A stretch of DNA of 64,000 nucleotides from CAJXYS01 sp913063035 (GCF_050586465.1 NZ_JBOCEG010000001.1:496001-560000), one strand, 5' to 3'; shown: positions 8,156 to 16,650, counted from the first letter of the stretch. The notes: generated by a model from the letters alone, not told the origin. A program made the numbers and translations.

Positions 8156-8683
8156 ATGACCAGTTGGAGGTTCTCCAAGCTCGCACTCGCCCTCGCGCTG
8201 GGCGGCGCCGTCACCGCCGGGGCCGGCATGGCCCTGGCCGACCGGGGCGCCGGCGGCGCGCGGGGCGCGCAGATGCCTTTCGAAGAGATCGACGCCGACG
8301 GGGACGGGCGCGTGACGGCCGCCGAGATGGAGGCCTATCGCGATGCCCGCCTGGCCGAGGCTGACGCCAACGGTGACGGCGCGCTCGACAAGGCGGAGCT
8401 GATCGCGGCCGCCGAGGCGCGGCGGGCGGCCCGCCTGGCGCGCATGGCCGACCGCATGCTGGAGCGGCGGGATGCCGATGGCGACGGCAAGCTCTCCGCC
8501 GAGGAGCTGGCCGAGGCCGGTCGCGGGATGCGGCTCTTCGAGCGGCTCGACGCCGATGGCGACGGGGCCGTGACCGAGGCGGAAGTCGCCGCGATGCACG
8601 GCGCCCGCATGGGCCGGCATGGCGGCGGTGATCGACACGGTCACGACGGGCGCGGCCCGGGTCCGCGCTGGTTCGGCGACTGA
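8156..8683 (+). CDS. Secreted EF-hand calcium-binding protein
   Basis: A 175-residue protein with a signal peptide (residues about 1-28, ending ALA-D) and four EF-hand loops: DADGDGRVTAAE, DANGDGALDKAE, DADGDGKLSAEE and DADGDGAVTEAE, the last followed by a His/Gly-rich tail. The ATG at 8156 is preferred over an in-frame ATG at 8129 because AGAAAGGATG precedes it and the signal peptide starts there. It is likely periplasmic. It sits just ahead of an ECF sigma factor, an anti-sigma-like protein and a metal sensor, so it may be a member or target of that regulon. The ligand could be calcium or another divalent ion; this is inferred from the loops. Confidence 0.88.
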   Translation: MTSWRFSKLALALALGGAVTAGAGMALADRGAGGARGAQMPFEEIDADGDGRVTAAEMEAYRDARLAEADANGDGALDKAELIAAAEARRAARLARMADRMLERRDADGDGKLSAEELAEAGRGMRLFERLDADGDGAVTEAEVAAMHGARMGRHGGGDRHGHDGRGPGPRWFGD

Positions 8684-8768
8684 ACGGCGCCGGCGGGCGC
8701 TCCGATGCGCCCGCCGAACCGCACCACGCGATTGCCAGGCGCCCGCGCTGCGGCTAGGCCTCCGGATC

Positions 8769-9350
8769 ATGCGCATGTCCCCAGACCCCGATGCGGATCT
8801 CAGCGACGACGTTCTGCTCCTGCGCTACGCCAATGGCGATGGCGCGGCCGCGCGGGTACTGACCGCGCGGCATGCGCCGCGGGTGCTGGGGCTGGCGCAG
8901 CGGATGCTCGGCGACCGCGCCGAGGCCGAGGACGTGACGCAGGAGGCGATGCTGCGGCTCTGGCGCCGGGCGCCCGATTGGCGGCAGGGCGAGGCCCGGC
9001 TCTCGACCTGGCTCTGGCGCGTGACGGCCAATCTCTGCACCGACCGGCTCCGCCGGCGGCGGGGCGTGGCGCTCGACTCGGTGCCCGAACCCGCCGATGC
9101 CGCGCCTTCGGCCGATCAGCGGCTGATGGCGGCCGACCGGGTGGCGGCGCTCGACCGCGCGCTCGCCGCCCTGCCGGAACGCCAGCGCCTCGCGGTGGTG
9201 CTGCGCCATATCGAGGGGGCCTCGAACCCCGAGATCGCCGAGACGCTGGACACCAGCGTCGAGGCCGTCGAAAGCCTGCTGGCGCGCGGTCGCCGCGCGC
9301 TGGCTGCCGCGCTGGGCGGCGAGAAAGAGAAACTGGGACTGGACCGATGA
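8769..9350 (+). CDS. ECF-type RNA polymerase sigma factor
   Basis: A 193-residue sigma-70 family protein. Region 2 is seen in LAQRMLGDRAEAEDVTQEAMLRLW and the following W-rich helix (STWLWRVTANLCTDRLRRRR), and region 4 in LPERQRLAVVLRHIEG with its helix-turn-helix NPEIAETLDTSVEAVES. It is a short, extracytoplasmic-function type. The start at 8769 has only a weak ribosome site; an ATG two codons later is equally possible. Its stop overlaps the start of the next gene (ATGA), giving coupling with the putative anti-sigma protein. It should direct transcription in response to a periplasmic signal, probably metal or envelope stress. Confidence 0.9.
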   Translation: MRMSPDPDADLSDDVLLLRYANGDGAAARVLTARHAPRVLGLAQRMLGDRAEAEDVTQEAMLRLWRRAPDWRQGEARLSTWLWRVTANLCTDRLRRRRGVALDSVPEPADAAPSADQRLMAADRVAALDRALAALPERQRLAVVLRHIEGASNPEIAETLDTSVEAVESLLARGRRALAAALGGEKEKLGLDR

Positions 9351-9736
9351 GCGAAGATCCGAAAAGGGGCCAGGGGCCCGACGATCGGCTGGAGGCCTGC
9401 TTCGCGGCGGCGCGGGCCGCGCGGCCCGCGCCGGGCGCGGCGCTGACCGCGGCGATCCTGCGCGACGCGGCGGCGGCACAGGACGACCGGGCCGCCGCCG
9501 CCGCGGCGGCGGCCGGGCAGTCGCGCGGCGCGGCCTGGCGCGGGCTCTGGCGGGCGCTTGGCGGCTGGCCCGCGGCCGCGGCCCTGGCGGGCGCGCTGGT
9601 GCTGGGGGTGATCCTGGGCGTGGCCGTGCCTGACCCCGTGGACCGCCTCGCGGCGGTCTGGCCCGGCGCGGCTGTGGATGCAATCGAAACGGGCGGCGCC
9701 TTTCCGGGCTATGCCGACCTGATGACGGAGGGCTGA
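9347..9736 (+). CDS. Anti-sigma-factor-like single-pass membrane protein
   Basis: A 129-residue protein with an alanine-rich cytoplasmic part and one transmembrane helix (residues about 77-98, LAGALVLGVILGVAVP), then a short periplasmic tail. No zinc-binding HxxxCxxC motif is present, so it is not a ZAS-type anti-sigma factor. Position decides the call: it overlaps the ECF sigma gene by four bases and is followed one base later by the periplasmic metal-sensor gene. That order (sigma, membrane inhibitor, periplasmic sensor) matches CnrYXH-type metal signalling in principle. Function is inference. Confidence 0.6.
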   Translation: MSEDPKRGQGPDDRLEACFAAARAARPAPGAALTAAILRDAAAAQDDRAAAAAAAAGQSRGAAWRGLWRALGGWPAAAALAGALVLGVILGVAVPDPVDRLAAVWPGAAVDAIETGGAFPGYADLMTEG

Positions 9737-9737
9737 G

Positions 9738-10229
9738 ATGACCGAAACATCGCAACCGACACCGCCCTCGAACCGGCGCTGGGTCAAGATCGTGCTGGTC
9801 GTTTCGCTCGCGCTCAACCTGGCGGTGCTGGGCGTGGTCGCCGGGGGGCTCATCGCGCGGCATCGCGCGATGGATGCGCCGCCGATGATCGAGCGCGCGC
9901 TCGCCCCCCTGGGGCTGCGGCTCTATGCCCGCGCGATGGATGCCGAGGATCGCCGCGCCGTCATCGACGCCGCGCGGGACCGGCGCGCGGATCTTGCCGC
10001 CGGGCGTTCCGCGCTCAGGGAACATTTCGCGGCGTTGGCCGGGGCCCTCCGGGCCGAGCCCTTCGATCCCGCCGCGGTCGCGGCGGCGCTGGCGGACCAG
10101 CGCCGCGCCGCCGGGCGGCAACTGGCGCTGGGCCAGGATATCCTGGTCGACCGGATCGCCGCGATGCCGCGTGAGCGGCGCCTGGATTTCGCGGCCCGGA
10201 TCGAGGCGGCGCTGGACCGGCGCCGCTGA
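9738..10229 (+). CDS. Periplasmic heavy-metal sensor / Metal_resist (CnrX/Spy-like) protein
   Basis: A 163-residue protein anchored by one N-terminal transmembrane helix (residues about 17-40) with an all-helical, arginine-rich periplasmic domain containing LRxHFAALAGALRAEPFDP and a repeated R-x2-D-x-A pattern, characteristic of the Metal_resist/CnrX family. It begins one base after the anti-sigma gene stop. In CnrX-type systems such proteins sense divalent metal and release the sigma factor. Few His, Met or Cys residues are visible, so a metal ligand set cannot be assigned, and envelope-stress sensing as in Spy is the alternative. Confidence 0.8.
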   Translation: MTETSQPTPPSNRRWVKIVLVVSLALNLAVLGVVAGGLIARHRAMDAPPMIERALAPLGLRLYARAMDAEDRRAVIDAARDRRADLAAGRSALREHFAALAGALRAEPFDPAAVAAALADQRRAAGRQLALGQDILVDRIAAMPRERRLDFAARIEAALDRRR

Positions 10230-10244
10230 CCCGGCCGGGGCCGT

Positions 10245-11624
10245 TCAGGCGGCGCTTGCGGCAAAGCGGACCAGGTTCCGCCCGCCGGATTTCGACGCGT
10301 AAAGCGCCGAGTCGGCCTCGCGCAGGAGCGTGGTCACCTCGTCCCGGCCCGGATGGCCAAGGGCCACGCCCACGCTGAGCGTGACGGGGAACGGCATCTC
10401 GACGCCGGGCAGCCGGAACGGCGTCGCGGCCACGGTCTTGCGCAGCCGTTCTGCCGCGATCCGCGCCGCGTCGAGCCCGGTGTCGGGCAGCGCGGCCATG
10501 AATTCCTCGCCGCCATGGCGCGACAGCAGATCCTCGCCGCGGAGATTGTCGCGCAGCCGCGCCGCGACCTCCGCCAGAACCGCGTCGCCCGCCATGTGCC
10601 CGAAGCGGTCGTTGATCTGCTTGAACCGGTCGATGTCCAGCAGCATCAGGGTGAAGATCTTGCCGGTCTCGGCCGCGCGAAGCGCGATGCGGTTCAGGTG
10701 GGTCAGCGCGTAGCGGCGGTTGTAGAGCCCGGTCAGCGGGTCGATCACCGCAAGCCGCAGCCCGTCCTGGACCGAGGCGCGCAGCCGGTCGGAATAGCGC
10801 TTGCGCCGGATCTGGCTGCGCACGCGCACGGCCAGTTCATGCGGATCCGAGCCCGCGAAGACGTAGTCGTTCGCCCCAAGATCGAGCGCCGCCGCGGCGG
10901 TGGCGATATCGCCGTCCGGCACGATCAGGATGAAGGCGCTGTGGCGGGTGGCCGGGCGCGCGCGCAACTCCGACAGCAGATCGAGCGCCGCGGCCTTGCG
11001 ACCCGGGTCCATGCCGATCAGGACGAGGTCGGGCCGCGCGCTCGGCGTGCGGCCGGACAGCGCGGCCCGCGCATCGACCACGTCCACCCGCTCCGTCAGG
11101 AGCCGCCGGAGCGCCGCGGCCGATGCCGGGATCCCGTCGGCCTTGACGATCTGCACCGCTGCGGGCCGGCCGGCGACCGGGGCGGGCGCGGCGTCTTCCT
11201 CGAGCCCGAGCGCGCGGCAGGTCTGGGCGCGCAGGCGCAGTTCGTCCACGATGGTCTTCTCGCGCAGGAGGTTGCGGACCCGGGCAAACAGCGCCTGGTC
11301 GGCGACCGGCTTGGCGAGGAAATCATCCGCGCCGGCCTCGAGCCCGCGCAGACGTGCCGCGCTGTCGAGTTCGGCGGTAAGCATCACCACCGGGATATGG
11401 CGCGTCGCCGGGTCGGCCTTGAGCCGCGCGCAGACCGCGAAGCCGTCGAGCCCGGGCATCACCGCGTCGAGCAAAACGATATCGGGCCGGTCGCGCCGCG
11501 CGACGGCCAGCGCCGTCTCGCCGTCCTCGGCCTGCAGCACGTCGTAGAAAGCCTCGGCAAGCTTGGCCCTCAGCACGACGCGGTTGGTCGCGACGTCATC
11601 CACCACAAGGATGCGACCGGACAT
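10245..11624 (-). CDS. pleD: PleD-type response regulator / diguanylate cyclase
   Basis: A 459-residue protein: an N-terminal receiver domain (ILVVDDVATNRV, phosphoacceptor aspartate in VLLDAVMPGLDGF, lysine in FLAKPV), a second degenerate receiver-like domain (residues about 150-280), then a GGDEF domain with the active-site sequence GGEEF. An RGED motif five residues before GGEEF is the inhibitory c-di-GMP site (RxxD). This is the PleD architecture of alphaproteobacteria, which makes c-di-GMP after phosphorylation by a histidine kinase. The start at 11622-11624 is supported by CTGGAGGATCC upstream. It converges on the metal-sensor gene with a 15-base gap. Confidence 0.93.
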   Translation of the reverse strand: MSGRILVVDDVATNRVVLRAKLAEAFYDVLQAEDGETALAVARRDRPDIVLLDAVMPGLDGFAVCARLKADPATRHIPVVMLTAELDSAARLRGLEAGADDFLAKPVADQALFARVRNLLREKTIVDELRLRAQTCRALGLEEDAAPAPVAGRPAAVQIVKADGIPASAAALRRLLTERVDVVDARAALSGRTPSARPDLVLIGMDPGRKAAALDLLSELRARPATRHSAFILIVPDGDIATAAAALDLGANDYVFAGSDPHELAVRVRSQIRRKRYSDRLRASVQDGLRLAVIDPLTGLYNRRYALTHLNRIALRAAETGKIFTLMLLDIDRFKQINDRFGHMAGDAVLAEVAARLRDNLRGEDLLSRHGGEEFMAALPDTGLDAARIAAERLRKTVAATPFRLPGVEMPFPVTLSVGVALGHPGRDEVTTLLREADSALYASKSGGRNLVRFAASAA

Positions 11625-11720
11625 GCGGATCCTCCAGAAAGAGAAAGCTCCTGCAAGTTCTCGTTGAGAGATGTTAAGAAAACCTTTCGCAGGGCGTTTT
11701 TCACGGGAGCAGGCAGGTCG

Positions 11721-11999
11721 ATGCGGCAGGACGAGGCGGAAACCATCGCGATCCGGGCGCTGGGATGGATCGCGGCCGAAGAGGGGCTTTTCGAGGTGTT
11801 TCTCGACGCGACCGGCTGCGATGCGGGGGAGGTGCGCGCAAGGGCCGCCGACCCCGACTTCCAGGGTGCGGTTCTCGATTTCCTGCTGCTGTCCGACCAG
11901 CACGTCACCGGCTTCTGCGATGCGGCCGGGCTGGCCTACGACGTCCCGCTCAGGGCGCGCGCGGCGCTGCCGGGGGGCGGTGCGCCCGACTGGACCTGA
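11721..11999 (+). CDS. DUF3572 family protein
   Basis: A 92-residue protein matching DUF3572, a small alphaproteobacterial family often found beside the PleD gene. It contains IAIRALGWIAAEEGLFEVFL near the N-terminus and DFLLLSDQHVTGFC in the second half. It diverges from pleD. Function unknown. Confidence 0.85.
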   Translation: MRQDEAETIAIRALGWIAAEEGLFEVFLDATGCDAGEVRARAADPDFQGAVLDFLLLSDQHVTGFCDAAGLAYDVPLRARAALPGGGAPDWT

Positions 12000-12004
12000 G
12001 GCGC

Positions 12005-12019
12005 CGCCGCTGCGCGGCG
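12005..12019. terminator. GC-rich hairpin between convergent genes
   Basis: CGCCGC-TGC-GCGGCG forms a six-base-pair stem just after the DUF3572 stop and 40 bases before the end of the convergent rdhA gene. There is no T run, so termination is only suggested by position. Confidence 0.3.
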
Positions 12020-12059
12020 ATCCATGCCTCCGGCGGGGATATTTCCGCCACCTGGACGA

Positions 12060-15000
12060 TCAGAGGTCGATCTCTACGATGCCGCCCGGCGCTGCCGCGC
12101 GGGACTGGCAGAGGATCATCGCCGTGTCGCGTTCGCGATTGGAGAGCACGAAATCGCGATGCTCCACCGCGCCTGAGAGCACGGTGCACTTGCACACCCC
12201 GCAGAGCCCGTCGGCGCATTTCACGTCCACGTGGATCCCCGCGGCCCGCAGCGCATCCGTCGGCGCCGTCTCGGCGGGCACGGCGACGTCGCGGCCCGAC
12301 CGGGCGAGGCGCAGCGTGAACGGGTGGTTCTCGTAGTCCGGCTGCTCGGGCACCGAGAAGTACTCGAGATGCCGCGCCGCCTCGGGAAAGCCGTTCCGCG
12401 CCGCCGCCGCGACGACGGCGGACATGTAGCGCTCCGGCCCGCAGGTGTAGACATGGGCGCCCGGTTGCCAGGTCAGCGTCCGATCGAGGTCCGCTCGGGT
12501 GCCTTCGTCGGAAAAATGCAAGTGAACGCGGTCAAACCAGGGGAAATCCGCGAGATCATGCAGGAATCCTGCATGCCGGTGCCTGCTGCAGGAATAGTGC
12601 AGCGCGAAGCCAGCGCCGATCGCGTGCAGCCTGTGGGCCATCGCGATCATCGGGGTGACCCCGATGCCGCCGCCCATCAGATAGGTGAAGCCGGCGGTTT
12701 CATCGAGCGGGAAATGATTGATCGGTCTCGAGATGAAGACGCGCCGGCCCTCCTCGAAGATCCGGTGCATGAGCCGCGATCCGCCACGGCCCTCTTGCTC
12801 GCGCAGGACCGCGATCTGGTAGCGCGACCGGTCCGCCGGGTCGCCCGAAAGCGAGTACTGGCGGAAGAACTCCGGCGCCACCACCACGTCGATATGGGCG
12901 CCGGCCGGGGCCGGTGGCAGCGGCGCGCCGTCGGGATGGACGAATTCGTACTTGGTGACCGCGTCGGTCATCGGCTCGACCTTGGAGACGACGACCTGCA
13001 TCACCGGCGCGTCGGCCCGGTCGTTCGTGTAGACGTGTTCGGGCGGCTCTCCGGCGGCGCGGCGGCGGCGATGTTCGGCGGCCGGGATCATCGCCTCGTA
13101 GGCGCGGATGCCGGCCTCGCGGTCCATCGGGAAGGGCCAGGGCCAGGGCGGGGGGGCCAGCGGCGCCGGGTAGACGGCCAGCGTCTGGTCCGCGTGGCGA
13201 AGCTTCAGGTCCTTCTGCAGGGGGCGGCGGTTCACCGGTTTCGCCGTCGGGTCGTAGGGGCCCTCATCGACCATCTCGAGATTCCACCACCAGGTCTTGA
13301 CCGGGTTGATCTCGCCGTTGCCGGCGATGTCGTCGAGCTTCGCCAGGACCCGCGCCGAGCCCGGCAGGTGCATCGCCGCCCAGCGGAACGGCGCCTCGGC
13401 AAAGAGGCCTTCGAGGTTCCAGGGGCAGGTCTTCATGCAGCGCCCGCACATCGCGCCGCCCTCGGTGGTGATGCGGTAGGTGGTGCATTTCTGGCTGTCG
13501 GACTTCCAGATCTCGTAGCCGTTGAACATGCGTTTCGGCCCGGCCGTGATCGCGCCCGAGGGACACTCGCGGGCGCATTTGTTGCAGGCCGCGCAGAAGC
13601 GCTGCAGGCCGAAATCGATGGGCTTGTCATGGGCCATCGGCATGTTCGTCGTCACCACCCCGGATTTGAGCCGCGGGCCGAGATAGGGGTTCAGGATCAC
13701 TTCGCCGATGCGGCTGACCTCGCCCAGCCCCGAGAGCAGCAGGAGCGGGGGGTGCAGAACCTCGTCATCGGTCACCGAGTGGACCCGGGCCGTGTAGCCC
13801 AGGTTGCGAATGTGCTGGGCGAGCACCCCGCCCAGCAGCGAAAACCGGAGATAGGCGCGCATGGACTGGGCGCAGGCGATCCAGTCGTCGCCGCTGGCGC
13901 CTTCCATCGTCTCGTGGCCCTGGTCGATGATCATCGAGATGGCATTGGCATGGTAGGGCGTGATCGGCGCGCCGCCGGCATCGTGTGAGTAATAGGCCCA
14001 GTCCGGGCAGTCCGACAGCCCGACCGCGTCGACGCCGAGAAAATAGAGCGTGGCCTTGATGTTGTCGGCGTTGCGTCGCGGATCGTCCAGGGCGGGATCG
14101 ACGGTCTCGGCCGCCGGACCGTCCTGGAGCAGCGTGAAGGCCCCGAGCGAGGGGCGGAAGGCGAAGGCGGCGGCGGATTTGCGCACGTAGTTGCCGTTCT
14201 TCGCCGCCTCTTGCTGGGGCTTGCCCATGTCACCGAAGAGGGCCCGGGCGAACATGTTCGCACGCTTGGGGACACGTGCGACGTTCGCCCGGTCGATATA
14301 GGTGGTCGGATCGTCGACTCTCTTCAGGTTTTCAAAGGGATGTGCGCCATCCCGGAAATCCCGCTTCAGGTAGGGATCATGTTTGCCGGCAGACTTCGCA
14401 TTCCGCCCCAATCCCGTCTTCCAACTTATTGGTAAAGATACGTTTTGTGAAAGCGGCTTATCCGGGGTCACTTCCAGATCCGTCGTCACAACGGCGAGCC
14501 CGAAGCGCCTGCCGAGAAACGGGTTCTCGGCCTGGCCGTCCCGTGCCGCCGCGAGGCCGGCGCGCAGAGCCAGGCGTTCCAGGTGTATGTCGCTGGCCGC
14601 CGCCGAATGCGCGCGCGCCTGCCAGCCGAGCGACCGGATGTAGGCGGCCAGCGTGACCGCCGTTTCCATGCCGCGCAGGCAGGCGCGGTGCGCCTGTGCC
14701 CCGGCGATCCAGTCGGTGCCGGGTTCGCCCGGGCGCGGGTCGCGCGGATAGTCGTAGAGGAAGACCAGCGCATGCGTGTGATCGGTGCAGGCCGGGGGAG
14801 CGGCGGCCACCGCCTCTTTCAGGCTCGCCATGACGACGTCGATCCCGGCGGCGAGGGTTTTCGTCTGCATGCTGCGCAGTTTCCCGGCCAGCCGGTCAAC
14901 GTCCGGGTTGCGGATCGGCGCGTCGAGCCAGTCCCCGGGGCCGATCCGCGCGACCCCGACCATCGCCGCGTCGCAGAAATAGCCGAATGCCTTGAGATGG

Positions 15001-15257
15001 CGGGCGCGTTCATCCGGGTCCGCGGGAATGGCGGCCCGGTCACGTTTGACCGCGCCCTCGCGGGTGGCGTCGAGCATCGCCTGGTAGTCCTGCATCGCGT
15101 TGACCACCGATCGCGGATCCTCGGGGCGCCGGAAGCGGAGCCCGCGCATCGCTGCCAGCGTATCGAGCCCCGCGGGCGCGTCGGCGCGGGCCAGCCGCTC
15201 GAGCGGGAAGCCGCCCAGGTGCATCGGGCGGTTCCGGTAGGAAAAGAGCTTGCCCAT
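12060..15257 (-). CDS. rdhA: Self-sufficient (catabolic) reductive dehalogenase fused to a flavin/2Fe-2S reductase, BhbA/NpRdhA-like
   Basis: A 1065-residue fusion. Residues about 1-700 form a cobalamin-dependent reductive dehalogenase with two related halves: the segment near 91-270 (GYFCDAAMVGVARI, DWIAGAQAHRAC, VVTTDLEVTPDKP) is repeated near 403-547 (LYFLGVDAVGLSDC, DWIACAQSMRAY, VVTTNMPMAHDKP), as in NpRdhA. Two 4Fe-4S motifs follow: C555-x2-C558-x2-C561-x3-C565 and C591...C604-x2-C607-x3-C611. Tyr422/423 and Arg553 fall where NpRdhA has its catalytic Tyr426 and Arg552. From about 750 on there is an oxygenase-reductase-like module with RQYSLSG, GGGIGVTP and a plant-type 2Fe-2S motif (C-x4-C-x2-C...C). 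No signal peptide: cytosolic, NAD(P)H-fed, non-respiratory. The gene lies ten bases after marR. A halogenated phenol or hydroxybenzoate substrate is inferred from BhbA/NpRdhA. Confidence 0.9.
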   Translation of the reverse strand: MGKLFSYRNRPMHLGGFPLERLARADAPAGLDTLAAMRGLRFRRPEDPRSVVNAMQDYQAMLDATREGAVKRDRAAIPADPDERARHLKAFGYFCDAAMVGVARIGPGDWLDAPIRNPDVDRLAGKLRSMQTKTLAAGIDVVMASLKEAVAAAPPACTDHTHALVFLYDYPRDPRPGEPGTDWIAGAQAHRACLRGMETAVTLAAYIRSLGWQARAHSAAASDIHLERLALRAGLAAARDGQAENPFLGRRFGLAVVTTDLEVTPDKPLSQNVSLPISWKTGLGRNAKSAGKHDPYLKRDFRDGAHPFENLKRVDDPTTYIDRANVARVPKRANMFARALFGDMGKPQQEAAKNGNYVRKSAAAFAFRPSLGAFTLLQDGPAAETVDPALDDPRRNADNIKATLYFLGVDAVGLSDCPDWAYYSHDAGGAPITPYHANAISMIIDQGHETMEGASGDDWIACAQSMRAYLRFSLLGGVLAQHIRNLGYTARVHSVTDDEVLHPPLLLLSGLGEVSRIGEVILNPYLGPRLKSGVVTTNMPMAHDKPIDFGLQRFCAACNKCARECPSGAITAGPKRMFNGYEIWKSDSQKCTTYRITTEGGAMCGRCMKTCPWNLEGLFAEAPFRWAAMHLPGSARVLAKLDDIAGNGEINPVKTWWWNLEMVDEGPYDPTAKPVNRRPLQKDLKLRHADQTLAVYPAPLAPPPWPWPFPMDREAGIRAYEAMIPAAEHRRRRAAGEPPEHVYTNDRADAPVMQVVVSKVEPMTDAVTKYEFVHPDGAPLPPAPAGAHIDVVVAPEFFRQYSLSGDPADRSRYQIAVLREQEGRGGSRLMHRIFEEGRRVFISRPINHFPLDETAGFTYLMGGGIGVTPMIAMAHRLHAIGAGFALHYSCSRHRHAGFLHDLADFPWFDRVHLHFSDEGTRADLDRTLTWQPGAHVYTCGPERYMSAVVAAAARNGFPEAARHLEYFSVPEQPDYENHPFTLRLARSGRDVAVPAETAPTDALRAAGIHVDVKCADGLCGVCKCTVLSGAVEHRDFVLSNRERDTAMILCQSRAAAPGGIVEIDL

Positions 15258-15267
15258 GGGCGGTCTC

Positions 15268-15738
15268 TCAGAAACTGCTCAGCGGCTGATCCTCGCCCGC
15301 CCGGAGCTTGTACAGGAGCCGCAGCAGCGCCTCGCGCTCCGCGGCGGTCAGCTTGGCGTTGAAATGCGCGTTGTTCTCGAGCCCCGCGGGCAGCGCGGCC
15401 GTCAGCCGGCGCATGCCCTCCGCGGTGGCGCGGACTTCGGTGGTGCGCCGGTCGCGGGTGCCGTTGTGGCGGGTGATGAGCCCCTCGGCCTCCATCTGGC
15501 GCAGCGCCCGCGAGGCGACGGTGCGCCCAATGCCGATGAAGGCGGCGATGTCGGAGGGCGCGGTCAGGCCTTCCTCTTCCACGGCCAGCAAGATGCACCA
15601 GCCAATCCGGGTCAGGCCGGCCTCGCGCAGGCCGTCCTCCAGCCGGCGCTCGAAAACGCGCGCGGCCAGGGTCGCCTGGTAGCCGAGCGAGTCGTGCAGC
15701 GCGTAGCGCCGTTCGGGGATCGGGGCGGGATCGTTCAT
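15268..15738 (-). CDS. MarR-family transcriptional regulator of rdhA
   Basis: A 156-residue MarR protein with a winged-helix core: LTAPSDIAAFIGIGRTVASRALRQMEAEGLI, then the wing RDRRTTEVRATAEG. It is the first gene of a two-gene unit with rdhA (ten-base gap). MarR repressors usually bind phenolic ligands, which suits control of a reductive dehalogenase for aromatic halides, so self-regulated induction by the substrate is likely. An inverted repeat lies just upstream of its start. The start at 15736-15738 lacks a clear ribosome site, so translation may be weak or leaderless. Confidence 0.88.
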   Translation of the reverse strand: MNDPAPIPERRYALHDSLGYQATLAARVFERRLEDGLREAGLTRIGWCILLAVEEEGLTAPSDIAAFIGIGRTVASRALRQMEAEGLITRHNGTRDRRTTEVRATAEGMRRLTAALPAGLENNAHFNAKLTAAEREALLRLLYKLRAGEDQPLSSF

Positions 15739-15740
15739 GC

Positions 15741-15789
15741 CGGGAAAGGTCGGCCAAACCGCCGAGGGGGTCAAGGCTGGCCTTTCCCG
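15741..15789. promoter_or_regulatory. Inverted repeat in the divergent marR / HAD-phosphatase control region
   Basis: CGGGAAAGG at 15741-15749 and its exact reverse complement CCTTTCCCG at 15781-15789 are separated by 31 bases. The left arm begins three bases from the marR start codon, so a protein bound there would block expression of marR-rdhA. It is a candidate MarR-operator pair (two half-sites looped or each one part of a longer site), but a chance repeat is possible. Confidence 0.4.
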
Positions 15790-15834
15790 TTCCGCTGGGC
15801 TATGCGGCCGGCGGGGACATTCTGGGAGGAGAGG

Positions 15835-16527
15835 ATGATCGGGGGGATACTCTTCGACAAGGACGGTACGCTGTTCGATTTTCACGCCACCTGGGCGGCC
15901 TGGGCGCGGGTTTTCCTGCGGGACATCGCGGCGGGCGACGATTGCCGCGCCGCCGGGCTGGCCGGGCGCATCGGCTACGATTGGCAGGCCGGGCGCTTCA
16001 TCCCCGGCAGCGTGGTGATCGCCGGCACGCCCGAGGAGATCGCCACGGCCCTCCTGCCGGAACTGCCGGGCTGGCACTTGCCGGATCTGGTGGCGCGCAT
16101 GAACGCTGCCGCGGCGCAGGCCCCGCAGGTCGAGGCCGTGCCGCTGGTGCCGCTGCTGGCGGACTTGCTGGCGCGGGGCCTGCGGCTGGGCGTGGCCACC
16201 AATGACGCCGAGGCGCCCGCCATTGCGCACCTGACCGCGGTCGGTATCCGCGGCGCCTTCGATTTCGTGGCGGGGTATGACAGCGGGCACGGCGCCAAGC
16301 CCGGCCCCGGCATGCCACTGGCCTTCGCAGCCCGCACCGGCCTGGCGCCGGACCGCCTGGTCATGGTGGGTGACAGCCGCCATGACCTCGAGGCCGGCCG
16401 GGCCGCCGGGCTGCGCAGCGTGGCGGTCCTGACCGGTCCCGCGCGGGCCGAGGAGCTGGAGGATCTGGCCGAGGCCGTGCTGCCGGATATCGGCCACCTG
16501 CCGGCCTGGATACGCGCCGAGCGCTGA
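15835..16527 (+). CDS. HAD-family phosphatase (phosphoglycolate-phosphatase-like)
   Basis: A 230-residue haloacid-dehalogenase-superfamily phosphatase. Motif I is FDKDGTLFDF, motif II GVATND, the lysine is in GHGAKPGPG, and motif IV is GDSRHDLEAG. The start at 15835 follows GGGAGGAGAGG. It is divergent from marR. It is an Asp-nucleophile phosphatase rather than a dehalogenase: the DxD pair and the cap length fit phosphoglycolate phosphatase. The neighbouring reductive dehalogenase is a different chemistry, so I do not link the two. Confidence 0.88.
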   Translation: MIGGILFDKDGTLFDFHATWAAWARVFLRDIAAGDDCRAAGLAGRIGYDWQAGRFIPGSVVIAGTPEEIATALLPELPGWHLPDLVARMNAAAAQAPQVEAVPLVPLLADLLARGLRLGVATNDAEAPAIAHLTAVGIRGAFDFVAGYDSGHGAKPGPGMPLAFAARTGLAPDRLVMVGDSRHDLEAGRAAGLRSVAVLTGPARAEELEDLAEAVLPDIGHLPAWIRAER

Positions 16528-16650
16528 GCCCCGCCGCGCGACGCGAAAGCGGCCAATCCTGATCTGAATCCGACGCGATCCGTCGCAATCCGGAAACAAC
16601 TGGCCCCGTCAAAGGTGTCTCTTGGCCTCTGAAGACCAAGGGAGGCAGAC

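Noticed and set aside
12231..13988. Long plus-strand open frame opposite rdhA
   Set aside because: Composition is typical of an antisense shadow (RRR, HHR, GDDD); the minus-strand frame contains the iron-sulfur and flavin motifs.
15835..16527. HAD protein as a haloacid dehalogenase partner of rdhA
   Set aside because: The DxDGT motif and the motif order fit phosphatases; the superfamily name alone does not imply dehalogenation.
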